A program made the position numbers and the translations under genes. The notes below the pieces were generated by a model. It saw only the letters and a list, made by a program, of their open reading frames with translations. It did not search any database and was not told where the DNA came from. Shown piece by piece: positions 49,501 through 62,390 of a DNA stretch of 64,000 nt. Origin of the DNA: Sacculina carcini (Eukaryota > Arthropoda > Thecostraca > Sacculinidae); assembly GCA_916048095.2 (NCBI GenBank), contig OU696591.1, forward strand, positions 2,690,001 through 2,754,000, given 5' to 3'. Every line of letters begins with the position of its first letter. The first letter of the stretch is position 1.

Positions 49501-51327
49501 TTTATTTTCTTTATTTTATTTAATTCATCCAATTTATTTCGATTATTTGTGTGTAGAGTTTAGTGTTGAGTGAAGAAAGTTATTACCTGGCTGGGATTCG
49601 AACCGAGGTCCTCGGGGTTCGAGCAGAGTCTTACGCGGTCCGGCCATTGTAGATGTTCAAGAGAGATGGTTTATATGTGGTATATATAGTGCGCAAGCAC
49701 GAGTGTACAATTAATTTTCTTTATTTTCTTTATTTTCTTTATTTTCTTTATTTTCTTTATTTTCTTTATTTTCTTTATTTTCTTTATTTTCTTTATTTTC
49801 TTTATTTTCTTTATTTTCTTTATTTTCTTTATTTTCTTTATTTTCTTTATTTTCTTTATTTTCTTTATTTTCTTTATTTTCTTTATTTTCTTTATTTTCT
49901 TTATTTTCTTTATTTTCTTTATTTTATTTATTTTCTTTATTTTCTTTATTTTCTTTATTTTCTTTATTTTCTTTATTTTCTTTATTTTCTTTAATTCATC
50001 CAATTTATTTCGATTATTTGTGTGTAGAGTTTAGTGTTGAGTGAAGAAAGTTATTACCTGGCTGGGATTCGAACCGAGGTCCTCGGGGTTCGAGCAGAGT
50101 CTTACGCGGTCCGGCCATTGTAGATGTTCAAGAGAGATGGTTTATATGTGGTATATATAGTGCGCAAGCACGAGTGTACAATTAATTTTCTTTATTTTCT
50201 TTATTTTCTTTATTTTCTTTATTTTCTTTATTTTCTTTATTTTCTTTATTTTCTTTATTTTCTTTATTTTCTTTATTTTCTTTATTTTCTTTATTTTCTT
50301 TATTTTCTTTATTTTCTTTATTTTCTTTATTTTCTTTATTTTCTTTATTTTCTTTATTTTCTTTATTTTCTTTATTTTCTTTATTTTCTTTATTTTCTTT
50401 ATTTTCTTTATTTTCTTTATTTTCTTTATTTTCTTTATTTTCTTTATTTTCTTTATTTTCTTTATTTTCTTTATTTTCTTTAATTCATCCAATTTATTTC
50501 GATTATTAGTGTGTAGAGTTTAGTGTTGAGTGAAGAAAGTTATTACCTGGCTGGGATTCGAACCGAGGTCCTCGGGGTTCGAGCAGAGTCTTACGCGGTC
50601 CGGCCATTGTAGATGTTCAAGAGAGATGGTTTATATGTGGTATATATAGTGCGCAAGCACGAGTGTACAATTAATTTTCTTTATTTTCTTTATTTTCTTT
50701 ATTTTCTTTATTTTCTGTATTTTCTTTATTTTCTTTATTTTCTTTATTTTCTTTATTTTCTTTATTTTCTTTATTTTCTTTATTTTCTTTATTTTCTTTA
50801 TTTTCTTTATTTTCTTTATTTTCTTTATTTTCTTTATTTTCTCTATTTTCTTTATTTTCTTTATTTTCTTTATGTTCTTTATTTTCTTTATTTTCTTTAT
50901 TTTCTTTATTTTCTTTATTTTCTTTATTTTCTTTATTTTCTTTATTTTCTTTATTTTCTTTAATTCATCCAATTTATTTCGATTATTTGTGTGTAGAGTT
51001 TAGTGTTGAGTGAAGAAAGTTATTACCTGGCTGGGATTCGAACCGAGGTCCTCGGGGTTCGAGCAGAGTCTTACGCGGTCCGGCCATTGTAGATGTTCAA
51101 GAGAGATGGTTTATATGTGGTATATATAGTGCGCAAGCACGATTTTCTTCATTTTCTTCATTTTCTTCATTTTCTTCATTTTCTTCATTTTCTTCATTTT
51201 CTTCATTTTCTTCATTTTCTTTATTTTCTTTATTTTCTTTATTTTCTTTATTTTCTTTATTTTCTTTATTTTCTTTATTTTCTTTATTTTCTTTATTTTC
51301 TTTATTTTCTTTTTTTTCTTTATTTTC

Positions 51328-51353
51328 TTTTTTTTTTTTTTTTTTTTTTTTTT
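51328..51353. repeat. 26-base T run within a 9-mer tract
   Basis: A homopolymer of 26 T interrupts the 9-mer period. A 13-base T run at 41501-41513 is the only comparable one. Either could be true mutation or a sequencing/consensus artefact. Confidence 0.8.
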
Positions 51354-54300
51354 CTTTATTTTCTTTATTTTCTTTATTTTCTTTATTTTCTTTATTTTCT
51401 TTATTTTCTTTATTTTCTTTATTTTCTTTATTTTCTTTATTTTCTTTATTTTCTTTATTTTCTTTATTTTCTTTATTTTCTTTATTTTCTTTATTTTCTT
51501 TATTTTCTTTATTTTCTTCATTTTCTTTATTTTCTTTATTTTCTTTATTTTCTTTATTTTCTTTATTTTCTTTAATTCATCCAATTTATTTCGATTATTT
51601 GTGTGTAGAGTTTAGTGTTGAGTGAAGAAAGTTATTACCTGGCTGGGATTCGAACCGAGGTCCTCGGGGTTCGAGCAGAGTCTTACGCGGTCCGGCCATT
51701 GTAGATGTTCAAGAGAGATGGTTTATATGTGGTATATATAGTGCGCAAGCACGAGTGTACAATTAATTTTCTTTATTTTCTTTATTTTCTTTATTTTCTT
51801 TATTTTCTGTATTTTCTTTATTTTCTTTATTTTCTTTATTTTCTTTATTTTCTTTATTTTCTTTATTTTCTTTATTTTCTTTATTTTCTTTATTTTCTTT
51901 ATTTTCTTTATTTTCTTTATTTTCTTTATTTTCTTTATTTTCTTTATTTTCTCTATTTTCTTTATTTTCTTTATTTTCTTTATGTTCTTTATTTTCTTTA
52001 TTTTCTTTATTTTCTTTATTTTCTTTATTTTCTTTATTTTCTTTATTTTCTTTATTTTCTTTAATTCATCCAATTTATTTCGGTTATTTGTGTGTAGAGT
52101 TTAGTGTTGAGTGAAGAAAGTTATTACCTGGCTGGGATTCGAACCGAGGTCCTCGGGGTTCGAGCAGAGTCTTACGCGGTCCGGCCATTGTAGATGTTCA
52201 AGAGAGATGGTTTATATGTGGTATATATAGTGCGCAAGCACGATTTTCTTCATTTTCTTCATTTTCTTCATTTTCTTCATTTTCTTCATTTTCTTCATTT
52301 TCTTTATTTTCTTTATTTTCTTTATTTTCTTTATTTTCTTTATTTTCTTTATTTTCTTTATTTTCTTTATTTTCTTTATTTTCTTTATTTTCTTTATTTT
52401 CTTTATTTTCTTTATTTTCTTTATTTTCTTTATTTTCTTTATTTTCTTTATTTTCTTTATTTTCTTCATTTTCTTCATTTTCTTCATTTTCTTCATTTTC
52501 TTCATTTTCTTCATTTTCTTCATTTTCTTCATTTTCTTCATTTTCTTTATTTTCTTTATTTTCTTTATTTTCTTTATTTTCTTTATTTTCTTTATTTTCT
52601 TTATTTTCTTTATTTTCTTTATTTTCTTTATTTTCTTTATTTTCTTTATTTTTTTTATTTTTTTTATTTTCTTTATTTTCTTTATTTTCTTTATTTTCTT
52701 TATTTTCTTTATTTTCTTTATTTTCTTTATTTTCTTTATTTTCTTTATTTTCTTTATTTTCTTTATTTTCTTTATTTTCTTTATTTTCTTTATTTTCTTT
52801 ATTTTCTTTATTTTCTTTATTTTCTTTATTTTCTTTATTTTCTTTATTTTCTTTATTTTCTTTATTTTCTTTATTTTCTTTATTTTCTTTATTTTCTTTA
52901 TTTTCTTTATTTTCTTTATTTTCTTTATTTTCTTTATTTTCTTTATTTTCTTTATTTTCTTTATTTTCTTTATTTTCTCTATTTTCTTTATTTTCTTTAT
53001 TTTCTTTATGTTCTTTATTTTCTTTATTTTCTTTATTTTCTTTATTTTCTTTATTTTCTTTATTTTCTTTATTTTCTTTAATTCATCCAATTTATTTCGA
53101 TTATTTGTGTGTAGAGTTTAGTGTTGAGTGAAGAAAGTTATTACCTGGCTGGGATTCGAACCGAGGTCCTCGGGGTTCGAGCAGAGTTTTACGCGGTCCG
53201 GCCATTGTAGATGTTCAAGAGAGATGGTTTATATGTGGTATATATAGTGCGCAAGCACGATTTTCTTCATTTTCTTCATTTTCTTCATTTTCTTCATTTT
53301 CTTCATTTTCTTCATTTTCTTCATTTTCTTCATTTTCTTCATTTTCTTTATTTTCTTTATTTTCTTTATTTTCTTTATTTTCTTTATTTTCTTTATTTTC
53401 TTTATTTTCTTTTTTTTCTTTATTTTCTTTATTTTCTTCATTTTCTTCATTTTCTTCATTTTCTTCATTTTCTTCATTTTCTTCATTTTCTTCATTTTCT
53501 TCATTTTCTTCATTTTCTTTATTTTCTTTATTTTCTTTATTTTCTTTATTTTCTTTATTTTCTTTATTTTCTTTATTTTCTTTATTTTCTTTATTTTCTT
53601 TATTTTCTTTATTTTCTTTATTTTCTTTATTTTCTTTATTTTCTTTATTTTCTTTATTTTCTTTATTTTCTTTATTTTCTTTATTTTCTTTATTTTCTTT
53701 ATTTTCTTTATTTTCTTTATTTTCTTTATTTTCTTTATTTTCTTTATTTTCTTTATTTTCTTTATTTTATTTATTTTCTTTATTTTCTTTATTTTCTTTA
53801 TTTTCTTTATTTTCTTTATTTTCTTTATTTTCTTTATTTTCTTTATTTTCTTTATTTTCTTTATTTTCTTTATTTTCTTTATTTTCTTTATTTTCTTTAT
53901 TTTCTTTATTTTCTTTATTTTCTTTATTTTCTTTAATTCATCCAATTTATTTCGATTATTTGTGTGTAGAGTTTAGTGTTGAGTGAAGAAAGTTATTACC
54001 TGGCTGGGATTCGAACCGAGGTCCTCGGGGTTCGAGCAGAGTCTTACGCGGTCCGGCCATTGTAGATGTTCAAGAGAGATGGTTTATATGTGGTATATAT
54101 AGTGCGCAAGCACGAGTGTACAATTAATTTTCTTTATTTTCTTTATTTTCTTTATTTTCTTTATTTTCTTTATTTTCTTTATTTTCTTTATTTTCTTTAT
54201 TTTCTTTATTTTCTTGATTTTCTTGATTTTCTTTATTTTCTTTATTTTCTTTATTTTCTTTATTTTCTTTATTTTCTTTATTTTCTTTATTTTCTTTATT

Positions 54301-57300
54301 TTCTTTATTTTCTTTATTTTCTTTATTTTCTTTATTTTCTTTATTTTCTTTATTTTCTTTATTTTCTTTATTTTCTTTATTTTCTTTATTTTCTTTATTT
54401 TCTTTATTTTCTTTATTTTCTTTATTTTCTTTATTTTCTTTATTTTCTTTATTTTCTTTATTTTCTTTATTTTCTTTATTTTCTTTATTTTCTTTATTTT
54501 CTTTATTTTCTTTATTTTCTTTATTTTCTTTATTTTCTTTATTTTCTCTATTTTCTTTATTTTCTTTATTTTCTTTATGTTCTTTATTTTCTTTATTTTC
54601 TTTATTTTCTTTATTTTCTTTATTTTCTTTATTTTCTTTATTTTCTTTATTTTCTTTAATTCATCCAATTTATTTCGATTATTTGTGTGTAGAGTTTAGT
54701 GTTGAGTGAAGAAAGTTATTACCTGGCTGGGATTCGAACCGAGGTCCTCGGGGTTCGAGCAGAGTCTTACGCGGTCCGGCCATTGTAGATGTTCAAGAGA
54801 GATGGTTTATATGTGGTATATATAGTGCGCAAGCACGATTTTCTTCATTTTCTTCATTTTCTTCATTTTCTTCATTTTCTTCATTTTCTTCATTTTCTTC
54901 ATTTTCTTCATTTTCTTTATTTTCTTTATTTTCTTTATTTTCTTTATTTTCTTTATTTTCTTTATTTTCTTTATTTTCTTTATTTTCTTTATTTTCTTTA
55001 TTTTCTTTATTTTCTTTATTTTCTTTATTTTCTTTATTTTCTTTATTTTCTTTATTTTCTTTATTTTCTTTATTTTCTTTATTTTCTTTATTTTCTTTAT
55101 TTTCTTTATTTTCTTTATTTTCTTTATTTTCTTTATTTTCTTTATTTTCTTTATTTTCTTTATTTTCTTTATTTTCTTTATTTTCTTTATTTTCTTTATT
55201 TTCTTCATTTTCTTTATTTTCTTTATTTTCTTTATTTTCTTTATTTTCTTTAATTCATCCAATTTATTTCGATTATTTGTGTGTAGAGTTTAGTGTTGAG
55301 TGAAGAAAGTTATTACCTGGCTGGGATTCGAACCGAGGTCCTCGGGGTTCGAGCAGAGTCTTACGCGGTCCGGCCATTGTAGATGTTCAAGAGAGATGGT
55401 TTATATGTGGTATATATAGTGCGCAAGCACGATTTTCTTCATTTTCTTCATTTTCTTCATTTTCTTCATTTTCTTCATTTTCTTCATTTTCTTCATTTTC
55501 TTCATTTTCTTCATTTTCTTTATTTTCTTTATTTTCTTTATTTTCTTTATTTTCTTTATTTTCTTTATTTTCTTTATTTTCTTTATTTTCTTTATTTTCT
55601 TTATTTTCTTTATTTTCTTTATTTTCTTTATTTTCTTTATTTTCTTTATTTTCTTTATTTTCTTTATTTTCTTTATTTTCTTTATTTTCTTTATTTTCTT
55701 TATTTTCTTTATTTTCTTTATTTTCTTTATTTTCTTTATTTTCTTTATTTTCTTTATTTTCTTTATTTTCTTTATTTTCTTTATTTTCTTCATTTTCTTT
55801 ATTTTCTTTATTTTCTTTATTTTCTTTATTTTCTTTATTTTCTTTAATTCATCCAATTTATTTCGATTATTAGTGTGTAGAGTTTAGTGTTGAGTGAAGA
55901 AAGTTATTACCTGGCTGGGATTCGAACCGAGGTCCTCGGGGTTCGAGCAGAGTCTTACGCGGTCCGGCCATTGTAGATGTTCAAGAGAGATGGTTTATAT
56001 GTGGTATATATAGTGCGCAAGCACGAGTGTACAATTAATTTTCTTTATTTTCTTTATTTTCTTTATTTTCTTTATTTTCTGTATTTTCTTTATTTTCTTT
56101 ATTTTCTTTATTTTCTTTATTTTCTTTATTTTCTTTATTTTCTTTATTTTCTTTATTTTCTTTATTTTCTTTATTTTCTTTATTTTCTTTATTTTCTTTA
56201 TTTTCTTTATTTTCTCTATTTTCTTTATTTTCTTTATTTTCTTTATGTTCTTTATTTTCTTTATTTTCTTTATTTTCTTTATTTTCTTTATTTTCTTTAT
56301 TTTCTTTATTTTCTTTATTTTCTTTAATTCATCCAATTTATTTCGATTATTTGTGTGTAGAGTTTAGTGTTGAGTGAAGAAAGTTATTACCTGGCTGGGA
56401 TTCGAACCGAGGTCCTCGGGGTTCGAGCAGAGTCTTACGCGGTCCGGCCATTGTAGATGTTCAAGAGAGATGGTTTATATGTGGTATATATAGTGCGCAA
56501 GCACGATTTTCTTCATTTTCTTCATTTTCTTCATTTTCTTCATTTTCTTCATTTTCTTCATTTTCTTTATTTTCTTTATTTTCTTTATTTTCTTTATTTT
56601 CTTTATTTTCTTTATTTTCTTTATTTTCTTTATTTTCTTTATTTTCTTTATTTTCTTTATTTTCTTTATTTTCTTTATTTTCTTTATTTTCTTTATTTTC
56701 TTTATTTTCTTTATTTTCTTTATTTTCTTTATTTTCTTTATTTTCTTCATTTTCTTCATTTTCTTCATTTTCTTCATTTTCTTCATTTTCTTCATTTTCT
56801 TCATTTTCTTTATTTTCTTTATTTTCTTTATTTTCTTTATTTTCTTTATTTTCTTTATTTTCTTTATTTTCTTTATTTTCTTTATTTTCTTTATTTTCTT
56901 TATTTTCTTTATTTTCTTTATTTTCTTTATTTTCTTTATTTTCTTTATTTTCTTTATTTTCTTTATTTTCTTTATTTTCTTTATTTTCTTTATTTTCTTT
57001 ATTTTCTTTATTTTCTTTATTTTCTTTATTTTCTTTATTTTCTTTATTTTCTTTATTTTCTTTATTTTCTTTATTTTCTTTATTTTCTTTATTTTCTTTA
57101 TTTTCTTTATTTTCTTTATTTTCTTTATTTTCTTTATTTTCTTTATTTTCTTTATTTTCTTTATTTTCTTTATTTTCTTTATTTTCTTTATTTTCTTTAT
57201 TTTCTCTATTTTCTTTATTTTCTTTATTTTCTTTATGTTCTTTATTTTCTTTATTTTCTTTATTTTCTTTATTTTCTTTATTTTCTTTATTTTCTTTATT

Positions 57301-60300
57301 TTCTTTAATTCATCCAATTTATTTCGATTATTTGTGTGTAGAGTTTAGTGTTGAGTGAAGAAAGTTATTACCTGGCTGGGATTCGAACCGAGGTCCTCGG
57401 GGTTCGAGCAGAGTCTTACGCGGTCCGGCCATTGTAGATGTTCAAGAGAGATGGTTTATATGTGGTATATATAGTGCGCAAGCACGATTTTCTTCATTTT
57501 CTTCATTTTCTTCATTTTCTTCATTTTCTTCATTTTCTTCATTTTCTTCATTTTCTTCATTTTCTTCATTTTCTTTATTTTCTTTATTTTCTTTATTTTC
57601 TTTATTTTCTTTATTTTCTTTATTTTCTTTATTTTCTTTATTTTCTTTATTTTCTTTATTTTCTTCATTTTCTTCATTTTCTTCATTTTCTTCATTTTCT
57701 TCATTTTCTTCATTTTCTTCATTTTCTTCATTTTCTTCATTTTCTTTATTTTCTTTATTTTCTTTATTTTCTTTATTTTCTTTATTTTCTTTATTTTCTT
57801 TATTTTCTTTATTTTCTTTATTTTCTTTATTTTCTTTATTTTCTTTATTTTCTTTATTTTCTTTATTTTCTTTATTTTCTTTATTTTCTTTATTTTCTTT
57901 ATTTTCTTTATTTTCTTTATTTTCTTTATTTTCTTTATTTTCTTTATTTTCTTTATTTTCTTTATTTTCTTTATTTTCTTTATTTTCTTTATTTTCTTTA
58001 TTTTCTTTATTTTCTTTATTTTCTTTATTTTCTTTATTTTCTTTATTTTATTTATTTTCTTTATTTTCTTTATTTTCTTTATTTTCTTTATTTTCTTTAT
58101 TTTCTTTATTTTCTTTATTTTCTTTATTTTCTTTATTTTCTTTATTTTCTTTATTTTCTTTATTTTCTTTATTTTCTTTATTTTCTTTATTTTCTTTATT
58201 TTCTTTATTTTCTTTATTTTCTTTATTTTCTTTATTTTCTTTATTTTCTTTATTTTCTTTATTTTCTTTATTTTCTTTATTTTCTTTATTTTCTTTATTT
58301 TCTTTATTTTCTTTATTTTCTTTATTTTCTTTATTTTCTTTATTTTCTTTATTTTCTTTATTTTATTTAATTCATCCAATTTATTTCGATTATTTGTGTG
58401 TAGAGTTTAGTGTTGAGTGAAGAAAGTTATTACCTGGCTGGGATTCGAACCGAGGTCCTCGGGGTTCGAGCAGAGTCTTACGCGGTCCGGCCATTGTAGA
58501 TGTTCAAGAGAGATGGTTTATATGTGGTATATATAGTGCGCAAGCACGAGTGTACAATTAATTTTCTTTATTTTCTTTATTTTCTTTATTTTCTTTATTT
58601 TCTTTATTTTCTTTATTTTCTTTATTTTCTTTATTTTCTTTATTTTCTTGATTTTCTTGATTTTCTTTATTTTCTTGATTTTCTTGATTTTCTTGATTTT
58701 CTTGATTTTCTTGATTTTCTTGATTTTCTTGATTTTCTTTATTTTCTTTATTTTCTTTATTTTCTTTATTTTCTTTATTTTCTTTATTTTCTTTATTTTC
58801 TTTATTTTCTTTATTTTCTTTATTTTCTTTATTTTCTTTATTTTCTTTATTTTCTTTATTTTCTTTATTTTCTTTATTTTCTTTATTTTCTTTATTTTCT
58901 TTATTTTCTTTATTTTCTTTATTTTCTTTATTTTCTTTATTTTCTTTATTTTCTTTATTTTCTTTATTTTCTTTATTTTCTTTATTTTCTTTATTTTCTT
59001 TATTTTCTTTATTTTCTTTATTTTCTTTATTTTCTTTAATTCATCCAATTTATTTCGATTATTTGTGTGTAGAGTTTAGTGTTGAGTGAAGAAAGTTATT
59101 ACCTGGCTGGGATTCGAACCGAGGTCCTCGGGATTCGAGCAGAGTCTTACGCGGTCCGGCCATTGTAGATGTTCAAGAGAGATGGTTTATATGTGGTATA
59201 TATAGTGCGCAAGCACGAGTGTACAATTAATTTTCTTTATTTCCTTTATTTTCTTTATTTTCTTTGTTTTCTTTATTTTCTTTATTTTCTTTATTTTCTT
59301 TATTTTCTTTATTTTCTTTATTTTCTTTATTTTCTTTATTTTCTTTATTTTCTTTATTTTCTTTATTTTCTTTATTTTCTTTATTTTCTTTATTTTCTTT
59401 ATTTTCTTTATTTTCTTTATTTTCTTTATTTTCTTTATTTTCTTTATTTTCTTTATTTTCTTTATTTTCTTTATTTTCTTTATTTTCTTTATTTTCTTTA
59501 TTTTCTTTATTTTCTTTATTTTCTTTATTTTCTTTATTTTCTTTATTTTCTTTATTTTCTTTATTTTCTTTATTTTCTTTATTTTCTTTATTTTCTTTAT
59601 TTTCTTTATTTTCTTTATTTTCTTTATTTTCTTTATTTTCTTTATTTTCTTTATTTTCTTTATTTTCTTTATTTTCTTGATTTTCTTGATTTTCTTGATT
59701 TTCTTGATTTTCTTTATTTTCTTTATTTTCTTTATTTTCTTTATTTTCTTTATTTTCTTTATTTTCTTTATTTTCTTTATTTTCTTTATTTTCTTTATTT
59801 TCTTTATTTTCTTTATTTTCTTTATTTTCTTTATTTTCTTTATTTTCTTTATTTTCTTTATTTTCTTTATTTTATTTAATTCATCCAATTTATTTCGATT
59901 ATTTGTGTGTAGAGTTTAGTGTTGAGTGAAGAAAGTTATTACCTGGCTGGGATTCGAACCGAGGTCCTCGGGGTTCGAGCAGAGTCTTACGCGGTCCGGC
60001 CATTGTAGATGTTCAAGAGAGATGGTTTATATGTGGTATATATAGTGCGCAAGCACGAGTGTACAATTAATTTTCTTTATTTTCTTTATTTTCTTTATTT
60101 TCTTCATTTTCTTTATTTTCTTTATTTTCTTTATTTTCTTTATTTTCTTTATTTTCTTTATTTTCTTTATTTTCTTTATTTTCTTTATTTTCTTTATTTT
60201 CTTTATTTTCTTTATTTTCTTTATTTTCTTTATTTTCTTTATTTTCTTTATTTTCTTTATTTTCTTTATTTTCTTTATTTTCTTTATTTTCTTTATTTTC

Positions 60301-62271
60301 TTTATTTTCTTTATTTTCTTTATTTTCTTTATTTTATTTATTTTCTTTATTTTCTTTATTTTCTTTATTTTCTTTATTTTCTTTATTTTATTTATTTTCT
60401 TTATTTTCTTTATTTTCTTTATTTTATTTACTTCATCCAATTTATTTCGATTATTTGTGTGTAGAGTTTAGTGTTGAGTGAAGAAAGTTATTACCTGGCT
60501 GGGATTCGAACCGAGGTCCTCGGGGTTCGAGCAGAGTCTTACGCGGTCCGGCCATTGTAGATGTTCAAGAGAGATGGTTTATATGTGGTATATATAGTGC
60601 GCAAGCACGAGTGTACAATTAATTTTCTTTATTTTCTTTATTTTCTTTATTTCCTTTATTTTCTTTATTTTCTTTATTTTCTTTATTTTCTTTATTTTCT
60701 TTATTTTCTTTATTTTCTTTATTTTCTTTATTTTCTTTATTTTCTTTATTTTCTTTATTTTCTTTATTTTCTTTATTTTCTTTATTTTCTTTATTTTCTT
60801 TATTTTCTTTATTTTCTTTATTTTCTTTATTTTCTTTATTTTCTTTATTTTCTTTATTTTCTTTATTTTCTTTATTTTATTTATTTTCTTTATTTTCTTT
60901 ATTTTCTTTATTTTCTTTATTTTCTTTATTTTCTTTATTTTCTTTATTTTCTTTATTTTCTTTATTTTCTTTATTTTCTTTATTTTCTTTATTTTCTTTA
61001 TTTTCTTTATTTTCTTTATTTTCTTTATTTTCTTTAATTCATCCAATTTATTTCGATTATTTGTGTGTAGAGTTTAGTGTTGAGTGAAGAAAGTTATTTC
61101 CTGGCTGGGATTCGAACCGAGGTCCTCGGGGTTCGAGCAGAGTCTTACGCGGTCCGGCCATTGTAGATGTTCACGAGAGATGGTTTATATGTGGTATATA
61201 TAGTGCGCAAGCACGAGTGTACAATTAATTTTCTTTATTTTCTTTATTTTCTTTATTTTCTTTATTTTCTTTATTTTCTTTATTTTCTTTATTTTCTTTT
61301 TTTTCTTTTTTTTCTTTATTTTCTTTATTTTCTTTATTTTCTTTATTTTCTTTATTTTCTTTATTTTCTTTATTTTCTTTATTTTCTTTATTTTATTTAT
61401 TTTATTTATTTTCTTTATTTTCTTTATTTTCTTTATTTTCTTTATTTTCTTTATTTTCTTTATTTTCTTTATTTTCTTTATTTTCTTTATTTTCTTTATT
61501 TTCTTTATTTTCTTTATTTTCTGTATTTTCTTTATTTTCTTTATTTTCTTTAATTCATCCAATTTATTTCGATTATTTGTGTGTAGAGTTTAGTGTTGAG
61601 TGAAGAAAGTTATTACCTGGCTGGGATTCGAACCGAGGTCCTCGGGGTTCGAGCAGAGTCTTGCGCGGTCCGGCCATTGTAGATGTTCAAGAGAGATGGT
61701 TTATATGTGGTATATATAGTGCGCAAGCACGAGTGTACAATTAATTTTCTTTATCTTCTTTATTTTCTTTATTTTCTTTATTTTCTTTATTTTCTTTATT
61801 TTCTTTATTTTCTTTATTTTCTTTATTTTCTTTATTTTCTTTATTTTCTTTATTTTCTTTATTTTCTTTATTTTCTTTATTTTCTTTATTTTCTTTATTT
61901 TCTTTATTTTCTTTATTTTCTTTATTTTCTTTATTTTCTTTATTTTCTTTATTTTCTTTATTTTCTTTATTTTCTTTATTTTCTTTATTTTCTTTATTTT
62001 CTTTATTTTCTTTATTTTCTTTATTTTCTTTATTTTCTTTATTTTCTTTATTTTCTTTATTTTCTTTATTTTCTTTATTTTCTTTATTTTCTTTATTTTC
62101 TTTATTTTCTTTATTTTCTTTATTTTCTTTATTTTCTTTATTTTCTTTATTTTCTTTATTTTCTTTATTTTCTTTATTTTCTTTATTTTCTTTGTTTTCT
62201 TTATTTTCTTTATTTTCTTTATTTTCTTTATTTTCTTTATTTTCTTTATTTTCTTTATTTTCTTTATTTTC

Positions 62272-62390
62272 TTGATTTTCTTGATTTTCTTGATTTTCTT
62301 GATTTTCTTGATTTTCTTGATTTTCTTGATTTTCTTGATTTTCTTGATTTTCTTGATTTTCTTGATTTTCTTGATTTTCTTGATTTTCTT
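62272..62390. repeat. variant 9-mer block TTTTCTTGA
   Basis: Thirteen consecutive TTTTCTTGA units, with two more near 62424. Shorter blocks of the same variant occur at about 30406, 54212, 58646-58735 and 59675-59710. A TTTTCTTAA block of six lies at about 30762-30818. Confidence 0.9.
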
